Origin: Desulfomicrobium macestii
GTDB taxonomy: Bacteria > Desulfobacterota > Desulfovibrionia > Desulfovibrionales > Desulfomicrobiaceae
NCBI RefSeq assembly: GCF_014873765.1
Contig: NZ_JADBGG010000036.1
Location: 1 to 37,854, forward strand
DNA length: 37,854 bases
Direction: 5' to 3'
Part shown: positions 16,595 to 24,879 of the stretch, in pieces
Layout of the letters: each line of letters starts with the position of its first letter
Numbering within the stretch: position 1 is the first letter of the stretch
Program-made: the position numbers and the translations under genes
The notes under the pieces: generated by a model
Databases searched by the model: none
Seen by the model: the letters and a program-made list of their open reading frames with translations, nothing else
Told to the model about the DNA's origin: nothing

Positions 16595-17846
16595 GCACCT
16601 GCCCTTCTCCGAAGACGATGTACTTGAGGCTGGTCAGCTCCTTCACGCCCATGGGTCCGTAGGCGTGGATCTTCGAGGTGCTGATGCCGATCTCGGCACC
16701 CAGCCCCAACTCTCCGCCGTCGTTGAAACGTGTGGAGGCGTTGATGAGCACGCATGAGGCGTCCACCGTCCGCAGGAAACGCATGGCCCGGTCGTGGGTG
16801 CGGGTCAGGATGGCTTCGGAATGACCCGAGCCGTAGCGGGCGATGTGCTCCTCGGCCTCGGCCTGGGTGTCGACGATCTTCACCGCCAGGGTCAGGGACA
16901 GAAACTCGCGCCCAAAATCATCGACCTCGGCGTGCGTGGCCGTGTCGCCAAGAAGTGGCAGGGAACGTGGACAGGCCCTGAAAGACACGCCCAGCGGCGC
17001 CAGCAAGGCGGCCAGGCGGGGCAGAAATTCCCGCGCGACGCCCTCGTGCACGAGCAGGCATTCCAGGGCATTGCACACGCCCGGACGCTGCACCTTGGCG
17101 TTCTCGACGATGGACAGGGCCTGCTCCTGATCCGCGTCCTTGTGGACATAGATGTGGCATACGCCCTTGTAATGCTTGAGGACCGGCATGGTCGCGTCCT
17201 TGACCACGGCCCGGATCAACCCTTCGCCGCCGCGCGGGATGACCACGTCGATGTATTCGTCCAGGGCCAGCAGATGCTTGACGGCGGCCCGGTCCGTGGT
17301 CGGCACGATCTGCACGCAACCCTCGGGCAATCCGGCCGTGTCCAGGGCCCGGCGCAGCAAGCCACCCAGAATCTGGTTGGAGTGATAGGCCTCGGAACCT
17401 CCGCGCAGAATGACGCTGTTGCCGGCCTTGAGGCAGAGGATGGCCGCGTCGATGGTCACATTGGGGCGGGATTCGTAGATGATGGCGATGACGCCCAGAG
17501 GAATGCGCATGCGTCCGACGAGCAGACCGTTGGGGCGCCTTATCATGCCTTCCACCTCGCCCACCGGGTCGGACAGAGAGGCCACGTGGCGGCAGGCGGC
17601 GGCCATGGAATCCACGCCGCCATCGGTGATGCGCAGGCGATCAAGGCGCGCCTCGTCCAGCCCGGCGGCACGCGCGGCCTCCAGATCAAGAGTGTTGGCC
17701 GCAAAAATTTCCTGTCGAGAATCGTGCAGCAGGTCGGCCAAAGCCAGAAGCGCCCTGTTGCGCTCAAGGCCCGTGGCCGTGGCCAGTGTCCTTGCGGCGG
17801 TCCGTGCCGATGCGGCCAGCTCGCGCATTTGTGATTCCAGATTCAT
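16587..17846 (-). CDS. proA: Glutamate-5-semialdehyde dehydrogenase (gamma-glutamyl phosphate reductase)
   Basis: 419 residues, the normal length. It reduces gamma-glutamyl phosphate to the semialdehyde with NADPH in proline synthesis. Aldehyde-dehydrogenase-fold motifs include IPLGVIAIIYESRPNVTIDAA (about 108-128), LCLKAGNSVILRGGSEA, the catalytic Cys region RPGVCNALECLLVHE (about 255), and SKIHAYGPMGVKELTSLKY at the C terminus. AGGAG lies upstream of the ATG. It heads the operon proA-nadD-Dabb. The proB partner is not in this window. Confidence 0.97.
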   Translation of the reverse strand: MNLESQMRELAASARTAARTLATATGLERNRALLALADLLHDSRQEIFAANTLDLEAARAAGLDEARLDRLRITDGGVDSMAAACRHVASLSDPVGEVEGMIRRPNGLLVGRMRIPLGVIAIIYESRPNVTIDAAILCLKAGNSVILRGGSEAYHSNQILGGLLRRALDTAGLPEGCVQIVPTTDRAAVKHLLALDEYIDVVIPRGGEGLIRAVVKDATMPVLKHYKGVCHIYVHKDADQEQALSIVENAKVQRPGVCNALECLLVHEGVAREFLPRLAALLAPLGVSFRACPRSLPLLGDTATHAEVDDFGREFLSLTLAVKIVDTQAEAEEHIARYGSGHSEAILTRTHDRAMRFLRTVDASCVLINASTRFNDGGELGLGAEIGISTSKIHAYGPMGVKELTSLKYIVFGEGQVRV

Positions 17847-18084
17847 CCTTCGCTCCTGTCTGTGGTGAAAAAAGATCCAAAGCCGAAAATATTATTTTTC
17901 AAAGACTATACCAACGCCGCGCCACAGGCAAGAATACTTCATCCGGGCACCTTTTTAAAAGACCGGATATCCATTTATTCCGGCATGTTTTCCCCTTGCG
18001 CATTCTCTTTGACCTTTTTCGAAATTGCCTATAAACAGACGGGGCTTTTACAATAATGGCAATTCGAATCAAAGGAGCCTTTCC

Positions 18085-18732
18085 ATGGAAGAACGCAAAG
18101 AGACACACGATATCCTGGCAACCATCGAACAGGAAATGGACTCCGACATCCATCCCCTGCTGAAGAAAATCCTGGACAACATCAAGCCCATCGGCATCAC
18201 CATCGGCGGCATCGTCGTGGCCGTGGCGGTCTATTCGGGCGTCACCACCTACCAGGAGTCGCAGCGTGCAAAGGCCGTGAGCGAGCTTGGCGTCATCATG
18301 ACCATGGCCGATCAGACCGCGCGCATCGAAAAACTCGAAGCCTTCGCCAAGTCCGGCCCCAAGGAGCTGCGCACCGCCGCACAGCTCGAACTGGCCCGCA
18401 TCTTCATGGATCAAAACGATTACGAAAAAGCGGCCGGAGCCTGGAGTTCCGTGGGCCAGGGCGCCGACATCCGCGTCATCGCCGGGCTCGGCGAAGCCAA
18501 GGCCCTGATCCTCAAGGGCGATCATGCCAAGGCCGTCGAAATTCTGAGCGCCCTCAAGAAAGACGCAGGTCAGGAATTCATGCCCGCCATTTCCGCCAAC
18601 CTGGCTTTCGCCGCCGAAAAAGCGGGACAGATCGAACTGGCCATCTCCGAATACGAGGCCCTCAAGTCCAAGGAAGCCGGCAACGAGGCATTCCTGGACT
18701 ACAAGATCGGCACACTCAAATCCAAATCCTGA
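18085..18732 (+). CDS. Membrane-anchored TPR-like protein (YfgM-type)
   Basis: 215 residues from the ATG at 18085 with AAAGGAG upstream; the longer frame from 18025 lacks a site. Residues 1-30 are charged and cytoplasmic, 32-52 (GITIGGIVVAVAVYSGVTTY) form one membrane helix, and 60-210 are helix-turn-helix repeats of TPR type (LRTAAQLELARIFMDQNDYEKAAGAW, then HAKAVEILSALKKDAG). This is the architecture of YfgM proteins, which associate with the Sec translocon and periplasmic chaperones in E. coli. Conservation of that role here is inferred. It stands alone between divergent proA and the sigma-54 activator. Confidence 0.75.
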   Translation: MEERKETHDILATIEQEMDSDIHPLLKKILDNIKPIGITIGGIVVAVAVYSGVTTYQESQRAKAVSELGVIMTMADQTARIEKLEAFAKSGPKELRTAAQLELARIFMDQNDYEKAAGAWSSVGQGADIRVIAGLGEAKALILKGDHAKAVEILSALKKDAGQEFMPAISANLAFAAEKAGQIELAISEYEALKSKEAGNEAFLDYKIGTLKSKS

Positions 18733-18750
18733 GACGAGTGAAATCCCAAA

Positions 18751-18776
18751 GGCGTCCCCGCTTGGCGGGGTTCGCC
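18751..18776 (+). terminator. GC-rich hairpin after the TPR-like gene
   Basis: GGCG-T-CCCCGC-TTG-GCGGGG-TT-CGCC can fold into a strong stem with a small internal bulge, about 20 nt after the stop codon. No T-run follows, so it may be an attenuating or Rho-dependent end. Confidence 0.5.
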
Positions 18777-18817
18777 TGAGACCAGGGCCTTCGGCCTCGC
18801 CCCCCGAAGCAAACGCC

Positions 18818-18865
18818 ATGAACGCATCTCAAAAGTTCGCAAACGATTTGGATACCACCCCATGA
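18818..18865 (+). CDS. Possible 15-codon leader peptide overlapping the activator start
   Basis: ATG AAC GCA TCT ... CCA TGA encodes MNASQKFANDLDTTP and ends in ATGA, its stop overlapping the start codon of the sigma-54 activator. The activator itself has no good ribosome site, so coupling through this frame would explain its translation. The mini-frame also has only a weak upstream site, so this is tentative. Confidence 0.3.
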   Translation: MNASQKFANDLDTTP

Positions 18866-20430
18866 TGACCGCCGAATTCCTGCATTATCTGCAAACGCTT
18901 CAAGGCACGGTGCAGCACCTCGATCCCATGAGCCCGCTGCAATCGAGCCTGGACAGCCTGCTCGCCATGACCGCCGAGGCCATGAAATACAAACGCATGG
19001 CGCTGGCCATCCTCGACCCCAAGGCCAACACCATCCGTTTCGACCTCACCTACGGGCACAAGGGGCCGGTGAAAGCCACGTACCTGCCCGGCCAGGGAGT
19101 CACCGGACAGGTTCTGGACAGCGGGAAATCCATCATCATCGAGGCCATGGGAAACGACGAACGCTTTCTGAACAAGGCCATGGGCCGCACCCAGAAGGAA
19201 CTGGCCGAACTTTCCTTCATCTGCGTCCCGGTCACGCGGATCAACTCCGAGGGCATCCAGGAGGCGCTCGGCGTGCTCAGCGCGGACATCCCCTGCCAGA
19301 CGCCCGAAGTGTTGCAGGTTCACTGCGCCTTTCTTGAGGTTCTGGCCGCTGTCATCGCCCGCCAGACCGCGTATCTGCAGGAAAACATGGCCCAGAAAGA
19401 ACTCTGGGCCTCCATGGGCTTCCTGGGCGAGAGCCTGGATCGCGACACGGCCATGGTGCAGGCCAAGATCGTGGCCACCTCCAAGGCCATGGCCTTTGTC
19501 ATGGGGCAGATCATGCAGGTCGCGTCGAGCAAGGCCTCGGTGCTGCTGCGCGGCGAATCGGGCACCGGCAAGGAGCTCCTGGCCGAGGCCATCCACAACG
19601 CCAGCTCCCGCCGCACCAAGCCCCTCATCCGTCTCAACTGCGCGGCGCTGCCCTCGGAACTGCTGGAGAGCGAGCTGTTCGGCCATGAACGCGGCGCCTT
19701 CACCGGCGCGGTAGGTTCCAAGAAGGGCCGCTTCGAGCTGGCCCACGGTGGCACCCTGTTTCTGGACGAAATCGGGGAACTCAGCCCCGAGGCCCAGTCC
19801 AAGCTGCTGCGCGCCCTGCAGGAAGGGGAGATCCAGCGCCTTGGGAGCGAGAAAAGCATCAAGGTCGACGTGCGCATCATCTGCGCCACCCACCAGCCGC
19901 TGGAAAACCTGATCAAGTCCGGCGAATTCCGCGAAGATCTCTATTACCGCATTAACGTCTTCCCCATCTTCATTCCGCCCCTGCGCGAACGCCGGGAGGA
20001 CATCCTGCCCCTGGCCGAGTATTTCCTGGAATTCTTCGCCAAGGAGTACTCAAAAAACATCAAGCGCATCTCCATGCCCGCCATCGACCTGCTGACCCAG
20101 TACCAGTGGCACGGCAACGTGCGCGAGCTGCGCAACTGCCTGGAGCGGGCCGTGCTGATCTGCAACGAAGAGGCCATCCGCACCTACCATCTGCCACCGA
20201 CCTTGCAGACTGCCGAAAGCTCGGCCACGGACAACCAGCTCTCCTTCGGCGAAGCCGTGGGCAAATTTGAGCAGGAGATCCTGGTCGAGGCCCTGCAGAA
20301 ATGCGGGGGCAACATGCTGCAGGTGGCCAGGGAGCTCAGGGCCAGCTACCGGATCATCAACTACAAGATCAAGAAGTACAACCTCGACCCCAAAAAATAC
20401 GACGGGCGGGGCAAGACGCGCAAACCCTGA
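18862..20430 (+). CDS. Sigma-54-dependent transcriptional activator with GAF domain (NifA-like)
   Basis: 522 residues. Residues about 25-170 form a GAF sensor domain (LPGQGVTGQVLDSGKSIII is the GAF motif). Residues 205-430 form the AAA+ module with Walker A GESGTGKE (231-238), the sigma-54 contact loop GAFTGA (278-283), Walker B GGTLFLDEIGEL and the arginine-finger segment REDLYYRINVFPI. Residues 480-515 form a Fis-type helix-turn-helix (NMLQVARELRASYRIINYKIKKY). Domain order matches NifA and relatives. An intact GAFTGA means it should open sigma-54 promoters using ATP. It begins a plus-strand group with two kinase-like proteins downstream, which may control it. Confidence 0.93.
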   Translation: MMTAEFLHYLQTLQGTVQHLDPMSPLQSSLDSLLAMTAEAMKYKRMALAILDPKANTIRFDLTYGHKGPVKATYLPGQGVTGQVLDSGKSIIIEAMGNDERFLNKAMGRTQKELAELSFICVPVTRINSEGIQEALGVLSADIPCQTPEVLQVHCAFLEVLAAVIARQTAYLQENMAQKELWASMGFLGESLDRDTAMVQAKIVATSKAMAFVMGQIMQVASSKASVLLRGESGTGKELLAEAIHNASSRRTKPLIRLNCAALPSELLESELFGHERGAFTGAVGSKKGRFELAHGGTLFLDEIGELSPEAQSKLLRALQEGEIQRLGSEKSIKVDVRIICATHQPLENLIKSGEFREDLYYRINVFPIFIPPLRERREDILPLAEYFLEFFAKEYSKNIKRISMPAIDLLTQYQWHGNVRELRNCLERAVLICNEEAIRTYHLPPTLQTAESSATDNQLSFGEAVGKFEQEILVEALQKCGGNMLQVARELRASYRIINYKIKKYNLDPKKYDGRGKTRKP

Positions 20431-20490
20431 TTGCAGGAGGGTGCGCCCTGGGGTATGGTTCGGTGAAATCCGTCAACCCCGGGACACGCC

Positions 20491-21846
20491 ATGCAACCCT
20501 CCCTTCATGCCCGAAAGCACATCAGGGCGCACCTTCTGGAGCGCCTGGCCGGCCGTGCGAACGACGACCAGGCGGCGATCCGAAGCACCGCGCTGAACCT
20601 CTTTTTCGAGACCAGCTTCGAATTCGAATCCCTGCGCGATCTCAAGTCGCTGTGCGTGCTCGTGCCCGATGTGTGCCTGGACACTCCCGCCTCCCTGTAC
20701 ATGCGTGGCCCAAAGGGCACGTTACGGCTGCGCCGGACCACCAGTACGCAAAAACCCAGACTCATCACCTTTCCCGAGCCCTCCTGCCCGAACCAGACCG
20801 TCGGCATACGCCTTGAAGGCCTGACCTCGATTCCCATATGCGAAACCGGAACCGAGCCCAAACTGCTTGGCATGCTCTGTCTGCACAAGGACTTGAGTCC
20901 GGAGGAAGAAGCTTTCTATCTCGAATACGTGCGCGCCCTAGCCCATCTCATGGCCGTGAAGCAGGTCGCCATCAGCAGCCGCCAGCGCCTGACCTTCATC
21001 TACAATCTGGTACGTGACATCGGGCACAACGTCATTGTGCCCAACATGCATTTCAAGCTGCTCTTCCTGCAGATGGAGAAACAGCTTGAGCGCCTCGGCC
21101 GCAAGGTGGACGCCCTCTCTCCGGTCCGCTCAAGCTCCCCGGACCGGGAAATCAGGCGCGAGCTTCCGGGCATGATCAAGGACTTGCAGACAAGGCAGAA
21201 ATGCATCTCCAGGCGCTTTCAGCAATCGAGTCTCTTTCTGGAGAGCCTGCTTCGCCACGGACATTTTGAAAAAGGGCGTTACGACCTGCAGCCGCGCCCC
21301 TGCAAATTCAAGAGCCAGATCTTCGAGCCGCAGCTCGATCGCTTCCTGCCCCTGCTCAATGCCCAGGGCATCACCATTCGCATCGCCCCGGACGTACGCA
21401 TCGATGAAGACATCACGCTGGAGGCGGATATCGGGCTTCTCGCGCAGGTTTTTGCCAACCTGCTCTCCAATGCGGTCAAATATACGGAATCCATGCCGGG
21501 AGAATCCGGCCGGGAAGAGAAACTGGTCCTTTACGGGTGGGAAAGCAAACCGCAGGCTTTTGGCCCGGGGCAGCCGGGCATCGAGCTTTACATCCGCACC
21601 ACTGGACACGAGATACCAAGCCCGGATCGGATGAAACTTTTCAATGCGGATTTTCGATGCAGCGCCACGGAGAACGTCGAGGGCTCAGGCCACGGCCTTT
21701 ACTTCGTCAAACAGATCGTCGAGCTGCACAATGGCCGGGCCGAATATTCCTACGCCGCGCCGATGAACACCTTTCACATCACCCTGCCCTGCCGTGACAA
21801 TTCCCTAACATCGACGGAGCCCGGATCATGCCCCAGTCCATCCTGA
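20491..21846 (+). CDS. Histidine-kinase-like protein with altered H-box and G1 box
   Basis: 451 residues with no membrane helices. Residues 20-165 look like a divergent GAF-type input domain. Residues 165-250 take the place of the dimerisation domain, but the usual HExR/N-P box reads DIGHNVIVPNMH. Residues 290-440 are the ATPase domain: the N box QVFANLLSNAVKYT and the G2 box GSGHGLYFVKQIVELHNG are canonical, but the G1 box reads RTTGHEIPSPD where D-x-G-x-G is expected, so the nucleotide-contacting Asp is lost. Kinase activity on its own is doubtful. The ribosome site before the ATG is weak. It follows the activator by 60 nt and overlaps the next gene by 19 nt. Confidence 0.8.
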   Translation: MQPSLHARKHIRAHLLERLAGRANDDQAAIRSTALNLFFETSFEFESLRDLKSLCVLVPDVCLDTPASLYMRGPKGTLRLRRTTSTQKPRLITFPEPSCPNQTVGIRLEGLTSIPICETGTEPKLLGMLCLHKDLSPEEEAFYLEYVRALAHLMAVKQVAISSRQRLTFIYNLVRDIGHNVIVPNMHFKLLFLQMEKQLERLGRKVDALSPVRSSSPDREIRRELPGMIKDLQTRQKCISRRFQQSSLFLESLLRHGHFEKGRYDLQPRPCKFKSQIFEPQLDRFLPLLNAQGITIRIAPDVRIDEDITLEADIGLLAQVFANLLSNAVKYTESMPGESGREEKLVLYGWESKPQAFGPGQPGIELYIRTTGHEIPSPDRMKLFNADFRCSATENVEGSGHGLYFVKQIVELHNGRAEYSYAAPMNTFHITLPCRDNSLTSTEPGSCPSPS

Positions 21847-23252
21847 TCGTCGAAGACGACGAGCACCTCCGGACCTCCCTCGCCGCAAATCTCGAAGATG
21901 CGGGCTTCAGGATCCATGAGGCCACCGACGCACGCAAGGCCATGCATCTCTTCATGCACCTGGCTCCGGACCTGGTGCTTCTCGACCTTGGCATTTCCGA
22001 CGACGAAGGAATGGGCCTGCTCGGCGACATGAAGATATCCCGTCCGTCCACTCCCGTGATCATCGTCTCGGGACGCACGCACATAAGTCACGCCATCGAC
22101 GCCTTCAAAGCGGGAGCCTTCGATTATGTGACCAAACCCATCCTCAGCATGGACATCTTCATCAACGGCCTGCGCAACTGCCTGGCCCAATCGGGCATGC
22201 AGCGACGCATCCACGACACCCAGGAACACCTGATCCGGCTGATCGGAAAGCTCCCCGTCATCATTTTCATCATCAACCGCAACCTGGAATTCGAATTTCT
22301 GAACCATGCCACGACACAGATCCTCGGATATTTGCCGCAGGAGATTCTCAAGTCGCCCAGATCGTTCCTGAGGCGCATCGTGCGGGAAGACCGCAGACGG
22401 TTTCTGATCGCCTTGAAAAAAAGCCTGCAACCGGAAACTGCCGAATTCAGTCTTGAATTTCGTTTTCTGCACAAGAAGGGATATCCCGTCTCCCTCCTGC
22501 TCCAGTCCATTGCCTCGCCCCTGCCGCCCGGCGGCACCCCGGACAGGATCGAGGGCATGATCATGGACATGACCCGCAACTCCTATCTGGACAAGCTTCT
22601 GCGGCAGAACGAGAAGCTCAGCATGCTGCGCACCATGACCGAAGAGGTGGCGCACGAAATACGCAATCCCCTGGTCGCCCTTGGCGGCTTCGCCCGACAA
22701 CTGCGCCTGCGCTACCCGGAAGCCGTCGAAACCAGGGTCATCCTGGAAGAATGCAACCGGCTCGAACGCCTGCTCCAGCGTATCACCGCCTATCTCGAAC
22801 CCATCGACGTCACGCTGACCCCCTGCCAGCTGGCCCCCACGGTGAACTTCATCATGAGTCTGGTCTCCAGTCGTCTGGAGCACAAATCAGTCAGCTTCGA
22901 CATCGAGCTCACGGATGACCTCCCTCCGGTCCTTGCCGATCAGGAATTCCTGCACCGCATCTTCATCTATCTCATCGGACATGGCGCCGACATCGTCGAA
23001 CAATCCGGCTCGATGCGCATCAGGGCTTCGCAAGCCAACGAACTGGTCGTGACCGACCTGATCATGGACCCGGTGCGCACTCCGGCGACAGGGCAAGAGC
23101 GTCTCATCATGCCCTTCGAGGACGACGAGATGAACCTGGCCATGTGTCTGCTGCTGGTCGAACGCATTGGCGGGCACCTGCAGATTGAACAAAAGGATTC
23201 CATGGCGCGGCTGACAATGTCCGTGCCCAAGGCCCCCGCCCGCGAGGATTAA
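21828..23252 (+). CDS. Response regulator-PAS-histidine kinase hybrid with degenerate ATPase domain
   Basis: 474 residues. Residues 4-118 are a receiver domain with the acidic pair EDDE, the phospho-acceptor Asp in LVLLDLGISDDEG, the Ser in IIVSG, and the Lys in YVTKPI. Residues 135-250 are a PAS domain. Residues 265-330 are a HisKA helix pair with a canonical H box AHEIRNPLVALGGF. The C-terminal part is placed like an ATPase domain, but the N box reads IFIYLIGHGADIVE and G1/G2 are unrecognisable, so ATP binding seems lost. It overlaps the preceding kinase-like gene, whose ATPase domain is the better preserved part. This suggests the two proteins work as one split kinase, which is an inference. 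Confidence 0.85.
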   Translation: MPQSILIVEDDEHLRTSLAANLEDAGFRIHEATDARKAMHLFMHLAPDLVLLDLGISDDEGMGLLGDMKISRPSTPVIIVSGRTHISHAIDAFKAGAFDYVTKPILSMDIFINGLRNCLAQSGMQRRIHDTQEHLIRLIGKLPVIIFIINRNLEFEFLNHATTQILGYLPQEILKSPRSFLRRIVREDRRRFLIALKKSLQPETAEFSLEFRFLHKKGYPVSLLLQSIASPLPPGGTPDRIEGMIMDMTRNSYLDKLLRQNEKLSMLRTMTEEVAHEIRNPLVALGGFARQLRLRYPEAVETRVILEECNRLERLLQRITAYLEPIDVTLTPCQLAPTVNFIMSLVSSRLEHKSVSFDIELTDDLPPVLADQEFLHRIFIYLIGHGADIVEQSGSMRIRASQANELVVTDLIMDPVRTPATGQERLIMPFEDDEMNLAMCLLLVERIGGHLQIEQKDSMARLTMSVPKAPARED

Positions 23253-23430
23253 AATCCGCGGTCACCGGATGAAAAGGACGACATCAATAGCTGATTTCAA
23301 AAATTTCCTCTTTGCGACCACGACATTATGGACGAATAACGGCACATGTTCTATGCTGTTCCTTCACCCGCGCACATTCCCCGCGCTTTCGGGAATGCTA
23401 TCATGAACCTGATCCACACAAGGAGCCTCC

Positions 23431-24879
23431 ATGGCCCAGGATATTAGCTGCGTCAGTGTCGACGACCCCAAACTCTCCGCGCTTTTTCGTCCCTTTGCCC
23501 TGAAGATGGAGCAGCAAGGCCTGCCCGCCATCGTCATCAATACCTTCAAGTGTTACTTTAACCAATTTCTTTACGGTGCCCAGGGCAAGCTCTCCGACCG
23601 GGATATCGTGGCCGTGCATGACGATGAACTTGCGGAATATGATGCCATGGAGCAATTCAAGGCCAAGGGCGAAGAGGCGCTGGACAAGACCGCCGTCATA
23701 AAACTCAACGGCGGCCTGGGTACGAGCATGGGCCTGGAATCGGCCAAGTCGCTCATTCCGGTCAAGGAGGGGCTCAGCTTTCTGGACCTCATCCTGTTGC
23801 AGGCCAAGACGGTCCGCACCCACTACGGGGTGGACTTTCCGCAAGTGTTCATGAACAGCTTCAAAACCCACATGGACACCATGCTCAAGGTCGGCGATTT
23901 CAACAACGGCACCACCGGCATCGACCTTGCCTTCCTGCAGCATCGTTACCCCAAGATCATGGCCAAGGACCACACCCCGGCATCCTGGCCCCAGAATCCC
24001 GAACTGGAATGGAATCCTCCCGGGCACGGCGACATCTACACCGCCATGATCACCTCGGGCATCCTCGACGCCCTGCTGGACAAAGGCTACATTTACGCCG
24101 TCATCTCCAACTCAGACAATCTCGGGGCCATCATGAACCGTCGGCTGCTCGGCTACATGGTCCACCACAACCTGCCTTTTCTCATGGAAGTCGCGCGACG
24201 CACGGATCAGGACAAGAAAGGCGGGCATCTCTGCCGCCTGAAAAAGAACAGGCAGCTCGCCCTGCGCGAAGTGGCACAGTGCCCCGACACCGAGATGGAC
24301 TCGTTCTGCGACATCGAAAAATACAAATTCTTCAACACCAACTCCATCTGGATAGACCTGCGCATCCTGCAGTCCGTTTTCGTCTCGCACCGGATGATGC
24401 CCCTTGACCTGATCATAAATCCCAAAAGCCTGGATCCACGGGACCCGTCCTCCCCCAAGGTCTTTCAACTTGAGACGGCCATGGGTTCGGCCATCACCAA
24501 TTTCCTCAATGCCCAGGCCGTCATCGTGCCCAGAAAACGCTTTGCGCCGGTCAAGACAACCAACGACCTGCTCCTGGTCATGTCCGACTGCTTCGTGCGC
24601 ACGGAACGCGAAACCATCATCCCCAACCCGGACCGCGTCACTTCCATGCCGTCCATTTCCCTGGACTCGCGGCATTACAAGAAAATCGACGCGTTCCTGG
24701 CCCGCTTTCCCAAGAATCCGCCGTCCCTGCTCAATTGCGACAGCCTTGTCGTCGAAGGGGATGTGCTCTTCGAGCAGGATGTGCAGTGCATAGGTGATGT
24801 CCGCCTCGTCAACCCAGGGCCGAATCAGGTCGTGGTCAAGGCCGGCAGCGTGCTCCAGGGAGAAACCCTTTTTGCGTGA
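23431..24879 (+). CDS. UTP-glucose-1-phosphate uridylyltransferase, eukaryote-type (UDPGP family)
   Basis: 482 residues. It makes UDP-glucose from UTP and glucose-1-phosphate. The family signature KLNGGLGTSMGLESAKSLIP is at about residues 91-110, with the sugar-nucleotide loop NSDNLGA and PPGHGDIYTAM further on. This matches the long UDPGP family common in eukaryotes and not the short bacterial GalU, a family also seen in several deltaproteobacteria. AAGGAG lies 9 nt before the ATG. Its last codons overlap the proposed start of the following diguanylate cyclase gene. UDP-glucose feeds glycogen, trehalose and exopolysaccharide synthesis. Confidence 0.95.
   Translation: MAQDISCVSVDDPKLSALFRPFALKMEQQGLPAIVINTFKCYFNQFLYGAQGKLSDRDIVAVHDDELAEYDAMEQFKAKGEEALDKTAVIKLNGGLGTSMGLESAKSLIPVKEGLSFLDLILLQAKTVRTHYGVDFPQVFMNSFKTHMDTMLKVGDFNNGTTGIDLAFLQHRYPKIMAKDHTPASWPQNPELEWNPPGHGDIYTAMITSGILDALLDKGYIYAVISNSDNLGAIMNRRLLGYMVHHNLPFLMEVARRTDQDKKGGHLCRLKKNRQLALREVAQCPDTEMDSFCDIEKYKFFNTNSIWIDLRILQSVFVSHRMMPLDLIINPKSLDPRDPSSPKVFQLETAMGSAITNFLNAQAVIVPRKRFAPVKTTNDLLLVMSDCFVRTERETIIPNPDRVTSMPSISLDSRHYKKIDAFLARFPKNPPSLLNCDSLVVEGDVLFEQDVQCIGDVRLVNPGPNQVVVKAGSVLQGETLFA

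Noticed and set aside
17899-18819. 306-codon minus-strand frame opposite the TPR-like protein
   Set aside because: It has no motif, and the plus-strand protein has a good ribosome site, a membrane helix and TPR-like repeats.
24794-24871. Start of the diguanylate cyclase at the ATG of 24794
   Set aside because: It would add residues without signal-peptide character and overlap the uridylyltransferase by 86 bases. TTG at 24872 has a well-spaced ribosome site and leads straight into a signal peptide.
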